Assembly: GCA_026388755.1 (NCBI GenBank)
Contig: JAPLJE010000050.1
Coordinates: forward strand, 970 to 7,620
Length of the DNA: 6,651 nt
DNA from: Deltaproteobacteria bacterium
GTDB taxonomy: Bacteria > Desulfobacterota > Desulfobacteria > Desulfobacterales > Desulfatirhabdiaceae
Direction: 5' to 3'
In this document: positions 1 through 6,050 of the stretch, in pieces
Position numbering within the stretch: position 1 is the first letter of the stretch
Layout: every line of letters starts with the position of its first letter
Program-made: the position numbers and the translations under genes
Notes under the pieces: model-generated
What the model saw: the letters and a program-made list of their open reading frames with translations, nothing else
Told to the model about the DNA's origin: nothing
Databases searched by the model: none

Positions 1-196
1 AATAAGCGGTGGCGGCGCAAATATAAAGGAATTCCAGCAGATCCTGGCATCTGAAACCGCATCAGAGGTTGAAGTATTCAATCCATTTGGAAAATTTTCC
101 ATTGATAAAAGGATAGATCCATCTTTTCTCAAAAAGGTATCCCCACAGGCCGCGATATGCATGGGCCTTGCCATTCGGAGAATTGATGACAAATGA
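1..196 (+). CDS. pilM: PilM, type IV pilus actin-like ATPase (C-terminal fragment)
   Basis: Only the last 64 complete codons are present, read from base 2; the stop is TGA at 194-196. PilM is a cytoplasmic protein of the FtsA/actin fold that binds nucleotide and the N-terminal tail of PilN, linking the cytoplasmic pilus motor to the inner-membrane alignment complex. The fragment begins with SGGGA, the glycine-rich nucleotide-binding motif near the C-terminus of this family. It continues with a VEVFNPF segment and ends with MGLAIRRIDDK, matching the usual 'GLALR' ending of PilM. The stop overlaps the pilN start (ATGA), as expected for a coupled pilMNOPQ operon. The 5' part lies outside the window. 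Identification rests on these motifs plus the unambiguous downstream genes. Confidence 0.93.
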   Translation, partial: ISGGGANIKEFQQILASETASEVEVFNPFGKFSIDKRIDPSFLKKVSPQAAICMGLAIRRIDDK

Positions 197-774
197 TACG
201 AATTAACCTTCTGCCTTTTCGCAAGGCGCGAAAAAAAGAGAATGTTCGCCGGCAGATCTCCATTTTTATTCTTGTGCTGATATTTCTGACTCTGGGAATG
301 TCATATTTAGCTTTAACCCTCAGCCAGAAGATTCAGAACCTGGATAAACGTATCAAAACTTCAAAGCAGCAGCTGAGCGAACTGACCGTGGTAACCAAAG
401 AAATTGATGATATTAAAAAAAAGCTCGACACCATCAGGAAAAAAACCGCAGTCATAAAAAATCTGGATCAAAACCGCAAGTCTTCCGTCATCCTTCTGGA
501 CACTATGACCAGTATGGTGATTCCTGGACGCATGTGGTTTACCAGCCTTTCCGACATCAGTGACTCCGTGGTAATAAACGGACTTGCCCTGGAGAATAAG
601 ACTGTGGCAGATTTCATGATTAAGCTGGAAGGCAGCAAGCTGTTTTCCAGTGTCAGTCTCAAGACTATCAAACAGCAGGCCATCAAGGATGTGGTTTTGA
701 AAAACTTTGAAATATCATGCAGGAAAATCGTCAAGCTTGAAGATGTCACTTCAGAAAAGGCCGTAAAAAAATGA
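193..774 (+). CDS. pilN: PilN, type IV pilus inner-membrane alignment protein
   Basis: This 193-residue bitopic membrane protein is of normal length for PilN. The N-terminus reads MIRINLLPF, the conserved cytoplasmic INLLP motif that docks into PilM. A basic stretch (residues 10-20, KARKKENVRR) precedes one transmembrane helix at about 22-43. A heptad-like, charged coiled coil follows (about 45-92), then a compact periplasmic domain (about 95-180) of the ferredoxin-like type that pairs with PilO. The start ATG overlaps the pilM stop by four bases. A GGAG at 177-180 lies 12 nt upstream, rather far, so coupling to pilM translation is likely. The stop TGA (772-774) overlaps the pilO start in the same way. 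The C-terminal extension after residue 180 is lysine-rich and not conserved. Confidence 0.96.
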   Translation: MIRINLLPFRKARKKENVRRQISIFILVLIFLTLGMSYLALTLSQKIQNLDKRIKTSKQQLSELTVVTKEIDDIKKKLDTIRKKTAVIKNLDQNRKSSVILLDTMTSMVIPGRMWFTSLSDISDSVVINGLALENKTVADFMIKLEGSKLFSSVSLKTIKQQAIKDVVLKNFEISCRKIVKLEDVTSEKAVKK

Positions 775-1454
775 AATTATCCGACCTTTCTCTTGAATCT
801 CTGGAACCGGCGATAGAAAAAATTGCCGGGCTGACCCAGGTTCAAAGGATTCTGATATGTTTGCTGACGCTTTTTTTTCTGTCAGGAGTATTCGGGTATT
901 TCTTTTTTTATTCGCAATACAACCAATTGGATGCAATGGGCACGCAAATGAAGCAGCTTGAGCAGCAACTGGCCAATGCCAGAGCTGCCGCATCACAGAT
1001 TGAAAAATTCAGGCAGGAGATGAAAGATGCTGAACATGATTTCAATGTTACGCGAAAAGCATTGCCGGATAAAGAAGAGATTCCGATGCTCCTGACCAGT
1101 GTCTCACAATTTGGTCATGATGCGGGGTTGGAGTTCGTCCTTTTTGAACCCAAACCGGAGGTTCCCAGGGATTTCTATGCTGAAATACCTGTTTCCGTTA
1201 CGGTGTCTGGAAATTATCACAATGTTGGCATGTTTTTTGACAAGGTCTCAAATCTCAACCGGATTGTTAATATCAAGGATATCAAGATGGCGCCGCCTGC
1301 TGCGAAGGATACCAAGGTGGCACCATCTGCCAAGGATTCAGCCCGGCTGATTACATCCTGTATCGCTGTAACATATAAATTTCAGGAAACACCTGTAGCT
1401 CCGGCGGTTAAAGACGCTGCCAAGGGGGTCAAACCACCTGCTGTAAAGAAGTAA
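771..1454 (+). CDS. pilO: PilO, type IV pilus inner-membrane alignment protein
   Basis: This 227-residue protein forms the periplasmic heterodimer with PilN that positions the pilus machine under the secretin. The N-terminal cytoplasmic segment (1-23) leads into one transmembrane helix (about 24-47, rich in Leu/Phe), then a coiled coil (about 50-92) and the PilO ferredoxin-like domain (about 95-205). The typical 'IPVSVTVSGNYHNVGMFFDKVSNLNRIVNI' region is split here by an intervening helix-like element; the pattern P-V-x-V-x-G-x-Y-H-x-V-G-x-F-F is the PilO hallmark. Two features are unusual: an Ala/Pro/Lys-rich insertion at about 174-191 inside the last beta region, and a similar tail from about 208 to the end. 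Both carry P-x-[AV]-K-[DK] motifs. The start overlaps pilN (ATGA) and lacks a strong Shine-Dalgarno sequence. Confidence 0.95.
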   Translation: MKLSDLSLESLEPAIEKIAGLTQVQRILICLLTLFFLSGVFGYFFFYSQYNQLDAMGTQMKQLEQQLANARAAASQIEKFRQEMKDAEHDFNVTRKALPDKEEIPMLLTSVSQFGHDAGLEFVLFEPKPEVPRDFYAEIPVSVTVSGNYHNVGMFFDKVSNLNRIVNIKDIKMAPPAAKDTKVAPSAKDSARLITSCIAVTYKFQETPVAPAVKDAAKGVKPPAVKK

Positions 1455-1543
1455 TCTGATAAGAAATAAAGACGTTTCAAAAGGGATAATCACGGCAATT
1501 ATTTTTTTGACAATTCCTTAACATGCAAACAGAAAACGGATAT

Positions 1544-2302
1544 ATGATTCAGCTATCCAAAATCGTACTGATATTTTGTTTGATGGGAGCGCTTACCGGA
1601 CATACAGGATGCAGTAAACCTGAAGCGCCGTCAGTCAAGCCGGAGATCGTTCGCAAAAAACTCAATCAAAATACTGGGGAAAGTGTAAAAACCGAACCTG
1701 TTTCAGCCATGGTTCCCGGTAACCCTGGAGCGACGTCTTCCAAGCCTGATATTGTCCGTAAAAAGATTATTGACAAGCCAGAGAGTGTCAAGGCCGTGCC
1801 AGTTTCAGGAATCAACAATTTGCAGCTTCCCGATGGGGGCGTTCAAAAAGACCCCATACCGAATAAGCCTTCTTCGGAGAGCCCGAATCCGTTACTGGGG
1901 CAGGTGGCATCTATTTCAGCCGTGGGGGTTTCTTATGATCCTGTGGGAAAAATCGACCCATTCGTACCGCTTCTGAAAGATGATCCGCTAAAGGATCTGC
2001 CGGATACCAAGGCAAAAAGGGAAAAACGTGAACCCACAACTCCCCTTGAACGGGTTGATTTAAGTCAGTTAAAACTGACAGCGATTATCCGGACCCCATC
2101 TGGTTTCAAGGCAATGGTTGAGGAAACTACCGGCAAAGGATATATTGTCACGGTGGGAACCTATGTCGGAATACATTCAGGCAAAGTGACGAATATCTTG
2201 AAAGATCGAGTTGTTGTGGAAGAAGAAGTTGAAGATGCACTGGGCAATGTTGCCAATCATAATTCAGAGCTTAAATTCCAGAAACCACCCGGAGAATTGT
2301 AG
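1544..2302 (+). CDS. pilP: PilP, type IV pilus assembly lipoprotein
   Basis: PilP is a periplasmic lipoprotein that connects the PilN/PilO complex to the PilQ secretin. From the ATG at 1544 it is 252 residues. An in-frame ATG at 1523 would add seven residues including a glutamate, which fits a signal peptide less well; neither start has a convincing Shine-Dalgarno sequence, so the choice is uncertain. The signal peptide (1-22) ends HTG before Cys23. The -3 histidine is atypical for a lipobox, where Leu is usual. A long Pro/Lys/Ser linker (about 24-125) contains a duplicated segment. The PilP beta-domain runs from about 131 to the end. It shows the diagnostic GKIDPF (about 135-140), the V-D-L-S-Q-L-K-L segment, and the G-x-Y-I-V-T-V-G-T-Y-V-G...G-K-V-T-x-I pattern. 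The stop lies one base before the pilQ start. Confidence 0.93.
   Translation: MIQLSKIVLIFCLMGALTGHTGCSKPEAPSVKPEIVRKKLNQNTGESVKTEPVSAMVPGNPGATSSKPDIVRKKIIDKPESVKAVPVSGINNLQLPDGGVQKDPIPNKPSSESPNPLLGQVASISAVGVSYDPVGKIDPFVPLLKDDPLKDLPDTKAKREKREPTTPLERVDLSQLKLTAIIRTPSGFKAMVEETTGKGYIVTVGTYVGIHSGKVTNILKDRVVVEEEVEDALGNVANHNSELKFQKPPGEL
1637..1807 (+). repeat. Duplicated linker segment inside pilP
   Basis: Two copies of a 22-23 residue segment lie 105 nt (35 codons) apart: 1637-1705 and 1742-1807. Both read K-P-[ED]-I-V-R-K-K, then a short variable stretch, then E-S-V-K-x-x-P-V-S. The DNA has diverged between copies while the protein pattern is kept. The segments lie in the linker between the lipidation site and the folded PilP domain, so they probably act as extended spacer or contact elements; this role is inferred. 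Confidence 0.8.
2291..2295 (+). promoter_or_regulatory. Ribosome binding site that fixes the pilQ start
   Basis: GGAGA lies 8 nt before the ATG at 2304, inside the last codons of pilP. The pilQ frame stays open upstream into pilP (to an ATG at 2211), but that extension would have no signal peptide at its N-terminus. The Shine-Dalgarno sequence plus the signal sequence right after 2304 decide for 2304. Confidence 0.8.
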
Positions 2303-2303
2303 T

Positions 2304-4739
2304 ATGACGAGTTACTCTTTTAGGCTGTTCCGATTCATCAAGCTGCCTGTTCTGCTGGTATTGTGTTTTGGATTCGTAATGGGATGTGCGACGGATACGG
2401 CTATCCGGTCTGATGCTCAAGACGGTCAGCAAGCGGATGTTTCCAAAAAAATCACGGATATTCAGGTGTCTAAAGAGCCCGATGCGGTTGTTGTGTATAT
2501 TCAGGGCAATGCGATTCTATCCTATACTTCAGTCAAGCAACCTTCCCCTTTAAGCGTTATTCTGTATTTCCCGGATACCCGAGTCAGTGACATGTCGCCG
2601 GCATCGCCAGTTGATGACGATGTGATCGGAAATATCGCCGTTTCACAAGTGGGGGATGCACTGACATCCAAAATCGAAATCGGGTTATCAAAAGACGTTC
2701 CTTATCAGGTGGCGCGAGAAGGTAACGGCTTGAAAATTTCGTTTGCCAGGAAGGCCTCCGGATCTTCCATAAATATGACCAGCCAGTCCATCAATGAGAC
2801 ATCAATTCCAGAACCGAGCTTGGTATCTAATTCCGGCAGTGCAACAGGCCCAGCCACACTAAGCCGGACATATCCGGTTGATTCACCGAAAAAGGGTGCT
2901 TCTGCAAAATCCTCCGGCGCTGCATGGGTGAATCGAATCGATTTTTCCAGCGAATTAAAAGGGAAATCCACTGTCATCATCGGAACCACCCGGCCGGTTG
3001 AGTACCGCATGGAAAAGATTTCTCCAACCGCCGTTCAGTTAAGGCTCTATCGTACCCATATTTCGGATTTCCGCAAACTGCCGTTGATCACCACCCGCTT
3101 TGAAAGTGCCATCGACCGGATTCGCCCCGTGCAGACGCCTGCCATGAAAACCGACTCAGTCATTGCTCTGGATCTTCGTGAAGCGGTTCCCTATTTTGTC
3201 GAGCAGGAAGGAAATGTGATCAAAATCCGTTTTGAAGCCTCTTCCATCCCGCCCAGGCCCGATGCGCCGCTGTCAACGACATTCGTTGAAAAAGCCGCTG
3301 AGCCGGCAGCCATGCCGGTTATGACAGCGGCTGAAAAGCGTGATGGCCATGCGGTGCCTTCTGGGGAAGCCAAGGTCGTTTCAGCAGAGTCCCGGAGATC
3401 CGGTGTTTACCGAAGTGATGTCACCAAGGTTTATACGGGCGAGAAAATGGGAATCGATTTTTTCGATACGGATATCAGGAATATATTTCGACTTCTGGCG
3501 GATTACAGCGGGGAGAATTTTGCCATTGATAAAGATGTTCAGGGAAAGGTGACGTTGGCATTTGACAAGCCGGTTCCCTGGGATCAGGTGCTGGATCTGG
3601 TCCTCAGGATGAATCAACTGGATAAGGTTCAGGAGGGAGGAATTATCCGAATCGCCCGGCTGAAAACACTGGAGGAGGAAGAAAAATCCAAACAGCAGTT
3701 CTTTGAGGCCGAAAAAAAGGCCAAAGAACAAAGTCTTGAATTGGAACCGGTGGTGACTGAGTACATTCCGGTCAATTACGCCAAGGCCAAAGAAGAAATG
3801 TTGCCGCAAGTTATAGATAAGATCACTCCAGGACGCAAAGACAGTTCCATCACAGTGGATCCCCGGACCAATCAACTGATTGTTACGGACACCGCCAGCA
3901 AGGTCCAACATATTCGGTCGATTGTGCAGAAATTGGATCGGGTGACTCCTCAGGTCATAATCGAGGCCAAGATCGTTGAAGCTTCCACGGATTTTACAAG
4001 AGAATTTGGTGTCAACTGGTCTGCCAATTGGGGAATTCAGAATACTGACCCCAATGCCGGAATTGGGCCTCAACCCGGATATGACACCCTGGGCGGCACC
4101 CACGGCGGGAATGCGGCGGTGAATTTCCCCCTCACAGGCAATGTCGGATCCATTGGATTTAATTTTATGCGGATTGCGGGAACCCCGATCGTCATCAATG
4201 CTCAGCTTCAGGCCATGGAAAACAACAACAAAGGGAAAATCCTCTCCTCTCCTAAGATACTGACGCTGGATAACAAAGAGGCATTTATTGAACAGGGCCT
4301 TGAAATCGGTTATCTTGAAGCCTCAGGTACACAACAGCCTGCAACGATGACGACGAAGTTTAAAAAAGTAACCCTGAACCTGAGGGTGACCCCGCACATC
4401 ACTTCGGATAAACGGATTTCCATGAAGATAGTAATCATAAAGGAAGATGTGGTTAGCTATACACCTGTCACCAACGTTCCGACTCTTGCCACGAAAAAAG
4501 CAGAAACAGAGCTGTTGTTGAATGATGGCGACACCTTGGTGATTGGCGGCATTACCAAGGCTACAGAGGGTTCAGGCGACTCTGGCGTTCCCTATTTGGC
4601 GAAAATCCCTATACTGGGGTATCTGTTTGGTACAAAAAATGATGTCTCGAAACAGGAAGAGCTTCTGATTTTTATGACCCCAAGAATTGTTCAACTGGAG
4701 CAGCGGGCAGATCAAGCCAAAAAGCCAATAAGCCAATAA
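2304..4739 (+). CDS. pilQ: PilQ, type IV pilus secretin, predicted lipoprotein
   Basis: This 811-residue protein forms the multimeric outer-membrane pore through which the pilus exits. The N-terminus has basic residues (R7, R10, K13), a hydrophobic core and VMG before Cys28, a plausible lipobox, so the mature protein may be lipidated. Domains in order: AMIN 1 (about 50-150) and AMIN 2 (about 207-313), which bind peptidoglycan in this family; a Pro/Ala-rich linker (about 314-379); the secretin N0/STN domain (about 380-455, starting MGIDFFDTDIRNIFRLLADY); a charged Glu/Lys-rich segment (about 456-483); the N1/KH-like domain (about 486-546); and the secretin beta-barrel (from V547, PQVIIEAKIVEAS). 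Barrel motifs seen are ILSSPKI (646-652), VPYLAKIPILGYLFG (762-776) and EELLIFMTPRIV (785-796). The length is normal for a two-AMIN PilQ. It starts one base after the pilP stop, so the two are cotranscribed. Confidence 0.97.
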   Translation: MTSYSFRLFRFIKLPVLLVLCFGFVMGCATDTAIRSDAQDGQQADVSKKITDIQVSKEPDAVVVYIQGNAILSYTSVKQPSPLSVILYFPDTRVSDMSPASPVDDDVIGNIAVSQVGDALTSKIEIGLSKDVPYQVAREGNGLKISFARKASGSSINMTSQSINETSIPEPSLVSNSGSATGPATLSRTYPVDSPKKGASAKSSGAAWVNRIDFSSELKGKSTVIIGTTRPVEYRMEKISPTAVQLRLYRTHISDFRKLPLITTRFESAIDRIRPVQTPAMKTDSVIALDLREAVPYFVEQEGNVIKIRFEASSIPPRPDAPLSTTFVEKAAEPAAMPVMTAAEKRDGHAVPSGEAKVVSAESRRSGVYRSDVTKVYTGEKMGIDFFDTDIRNIFRLLADYSGENFAIDKDVQGKVTLAFDKPVPWDQVLDLVLRMNQLDKVQEGGIIRIARLKTLEEEEKSKQQFFEAEKKAKEQSLELEPVVTEYIPVNYAKAKEEMLPQVIDKITPGRKDSSITVDPRTNQLIVTDTASKVQHIRSIVQKLDRVTPQVIIEAKIVEASTDFTREFGVNWSANWGIQNTDPNAGIGPQPGYDTLGGTHGGNAAVNFPLTGNVGSIGFNFMRIAGTPIVINAQLQAMENNNKGKILSSPKILTLDNKEAFIEQGLEIGYLEASGTQQPATMTTKFKKVTLNLRVTPHITSDKRISMKIVIIKEDVVSYTPVTNVPTLATKKAETELLLNDGDTLVIGGITKATEGSGDSGVPYLAKIPILGYLFGTKNDVSKQEELLIFMTPRIVQLEQRADQAKKPISQ

Positions 4740-4759
4740 GTTGATATATTGTTATCTTG

Positions 4760-4789
4760 TTGAAAATACTTGGAATTTGTTTGTAAGAT
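4760..4789 (+). promoter_or_regulatory. Possible sigma-70 promoter before the Big-1 lipoprotein gene
   Basis: TTGAAA (4760-4765) and TAAGAT (4784-4789) are separated by 18 nt in the 76-nt spacer after pilQ. The match is 5/6 and 4/6 to consensus in AT-rich sequence, so chance is a real possibility. No GC-rich terminator hairpin is visible after pilQ, so read-through from the pil operon is equally plausible. Confidence 0.3.
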
Positions 4790-4805
4790 AATTATGATTG
4801 AGATT

Positions 4806-4811
4806 AAGGAG
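4806..4811 (+). promoter_or_regulatory. Strong ribosome binding site of the Big-1 lipoprotein gene
   Basis: AAGGAG sits 4 nt before the ATG at 4816. An in-frame TTG at 4798 lies upstream of this site and is not needed, and the signal peptide begins at 4816, so 4816 is taken as the start. Confidence 0.8.
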
Positions 4812-4815
4812 TATT

Positions 4816-5841
4816 ATGAAACATTCTCTGTTGTTGATTAAGCCTGTGTTGCTGGTTTGCATTGCGGTGATTATGTGTGGATGTGGCGGAGGCTCAACGG
4901 GATTAAACGATAACAAGGGCGGAGCGACACTGTCGCTGACGGCAAATCCCACTACCGTAAATGCGGATGGCATATCATTTTCAACAATAACCGCTGTGTT
5001 GACCGACAACACCGGCAAGCCGGCGCTGCAGGGAACGCAGGTGGATTTCACGACGAATCTGGGTTTTTTTGCAAACAATTCTACTCATTTTCAGACAGTT
5101 ACTGATGCTAATGGGACCGCAGTTGCCATCCTGTATGCTGGAACGTCGACCGGTACTGCTCAGGTTCAGTGCTCTGGAGGGGGTCTGGTTACATACGTGC
5201 TGCTGAGTTTCAACACCCAGGGAGGAGCAACGCTGAAGCTGTCGGCAAATCCCACAAGCATAAAAGCGGATAGCATATCATTTTCAGCGATAACCGCCGT
5301 GTTAACAGATAATACCGGAAGCCCGCCGAAGCAGAGTACAGCGGTGCAATTCACGACAAACCTGGGTACTTTTTCAAATGGTTCAACCAGTTTTACAACG
5401 CAGACCGATGCCACGGGAACCGCGACTGCTGTCCTGTACGCGGGCACAACGCCTGGAGACGTTAAGGTCCAGTGTTCCGCCGGTGGACTGGTTGCGATAA
5501 CATTCCTGAAATTTGTAAATGCAACCTCGGGACCAACGGCAAGTATCACCCTTTCCGTATCGAACGCATCGATAATCGCCGATGGAATCAGTTCATCCGT
5601 TATCACCGCCACTTTGAAAGATGCAAACGGCTTGCCTGTCGCTATCGGAACTTCTGCCAGCTTTGCAACAAACCTTGCTGTTTTTTCCAATAACAAGAAC
5701 AGCTATGCGACAACGACCGTTGACGAAAAGGGCACGGCAACGGCAACGTTGATTGCCGGCTTCACGCCGGGAACCGCCACCGTCACCTGTACATCCGGTA
5801 GCGTTTCCGCCATCATAAAAATTGAAATCAGGTCTTTTTAG
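4816..5841 (+). CDS. Predicted lipoprotein with three Big-1 (invasin-type Ig-like) domains
   Basis: This complete 341-residue protein starts with a lipoprotein-type signal: K2 and K9, a hydrophobic stretch, then CG before Cys23, followed by a GGGS-type flexible linker. Three Big-1 domains fill the rest: about 36-135, 136-236 and 241-341. Each has the family pattern of A-N-P (or S-N-A) then A-D-x-I-S, T-A-V/T-L-x-D, F-x-T-N-L-G/A, F-S/A-N, then G-T-A...A-G-x-x-x-G before the last strands. Big-1 domains form rod-like stalks in intimins, invasins and other surface proteins. No invasin beta-barrel, LysM or C-type lectin domain is present, so anchoring would be by lipid. Each domain has a single cysteine at the equivalent place (C119, C220, C325). 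It follows pilQ directly in the same orientation. A surface or periplasmic structural role is inferred; no specific function is known. No gene symbol can be assigned. Confidence 0.88.
   Translation: MKHSLLLIKPVLLVCIAVIMCGCGGGSTGLNDNKGGATLSLTANPTTVNADGISFSTITAVLTDNTGKPALQGTQVDFTTNLGFFANNSTHFQTVTDANGTAVAILYAGTSTGTAQVQCSGGGLVTYVLLSFNTQGGATLKLSANPTSIKADSISFSAITAVLTDNTGSPPKQSTAVQFTTNLGTFSNGSTSFTTQTDATGTATAVLYAGTTPGDVKVQCSAGGLVAITFLKFVNATSGPTASITLSVSNASIIADGISSSVITATLKDANGLPVAIGTSASFATNLAVFSNNKNSYATTTVDEKGTATATLIAGFTPGTATVTCTSGSVSAIIKIEIRSF
4921..5526 (+). repeat. Two tandem 303-bp units encoding Big-1 domains 1 and 2
   Basis: Units 4921-5223 and 5224-5526 are each 101 codons and align without gaps. 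By hand count, about 65 of 99 residues match. DNA similarity is high in the first third, including an exact 14-nt match (GCATATCATTTTCA). Domain 3 is clearly more divergent. The pattern suggests that domains 1 and 2 arose by a later duplication than domain 3. Confidence 0.85.
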
Positions 5842-5949
5842 TTCTGTTGAAACTTTTTTCAGATAGATGTTGAAACTGAATCATTCTGATGAAACATCAT
5901 GCTTTTGCAGCACAACGAAACATGAAAATTTATGGTTGAAGATAAAAAT

Positions 5950-5991
5950 TGTAGGTCAGGGAACTCCCTGACAGTCGTGTCCTGACCTACA
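5950..5991. repeat. Inverted repeat with alternative hairpins
   Basis: The outer arms TGTAGGTCAGG (5950-5960) and CCTGACCTACA (5981-5991) pair perfectly over 11 bp around a 20-nt loop. The left arm can instead pair locally: GTCAGGG (5955-5961) with CCCTGAC (5966-5972) around a 4-nt loop. The two hairpins are mutually exclusive. On the + strand the stem is followed by A-rich, not T-rich, sequence, so it is not a good + strand terminator. On the - strand it is followed by AATTTTT and could terminate transcripts running leftward. It may also be an operator, or a REP/MITE-like intergenic repeat. Confidence 0.75.
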
Positions 5992-5997
5992 TATAAA
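5968..5997 (+). promoter_or_regulatory. Candidate sigma-70 promoter of the second Big-1 gene
   Basis: CTGACA (5968-5973) and TATAAA (5992-5997), each 5/6 to consensus, are 18 nt apart. Transcription would begin around 6003-6006, leaving a leader of about 45 nt. The -35 box lies in the palindrome's loop, and the right arm occupies the spacer, so a protein bound to the palindrome would block this promoter. Confidence 0.45.
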
Positions 5998-6050
5998 AAA
6001 TGGATAACAAACCGGACATACACGATGTTTCGTAAATTCTGGGGTGAACT

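Larger units (their letters stand above)
5842..6050. other. Non-coding spacer between the two Big-1 genes
   Basis: This AT-rich, 209-nt stretch has no convincing gene. From left to right it holds two direct copies of TGTTGAAACT (5845-5854 and 5868-5877), a 9-bp inverted repeat ACGAAACAT/ATGTTTCGT (5915-5923 and 6025-6033), a strong palindrome (5950-5991), and a G-rich ribosome binding site (about 6041-6046) before the next gene. I see no good + strand intrinsic terminator after the lipoprotein gene. Confidence 0.7.

Noticed and set aside
871..909. Runs of 8 and 7 T in pilO as a slippage or phase-variation site
   Set aside because: They encode Leu/Phe codons of the transmembrane helix, the frame is intact, and such runs are expected in AT-leaning membrane-segment codons.
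1507..1512. Perfect TTGACA in the pilO-pilP gap, suggesting an internal promoter
   Set aside because: No acceptable -10 box lies 16-18 nt downstream. The nearest TATA-like sequence (1541) is 28 nt away, so the hexamer is probably chance in T-rich sequence.
2211..2303. Upstream ATG at 2211 as the start of a longer PilQ
   Set aside because: It would overlap pilP by 92 bases and add residues before the signal sequence. The Shine-Dalgarno sequence and signal peptide support 2304.
3381..4103. Long open frame on the - strand within pilQ (240 codons)
   Set aside because: It lies entirely opposite the conserved N0, N1 and early secretin-core coding sequence of pilQ. Its translation shows no recognisable family, so it is a shadow frame.
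4740..4815. Terminator after pilQ
   Set aside because: Only a 4-bp GATA/TATC pairing is seen, with no stable stem or T-tract, so no terminator can be supported.
5166..5696. Open - strand frame of 176 codons opposite the Big-1 lipoprotein
   Set aside because: It mirrors the repeated Big-1 coding units, repeating every 101 codons in antisense; it is a by-product of the + strand gene.
5844..5862. Possible terminator after the Big-1 lipoprotein gene (T-run with CTG/CAG ends)
   Set aside because: The stem has internal mismatches and almost no GC pairs, and the T-run is inside the stem rather than after it.
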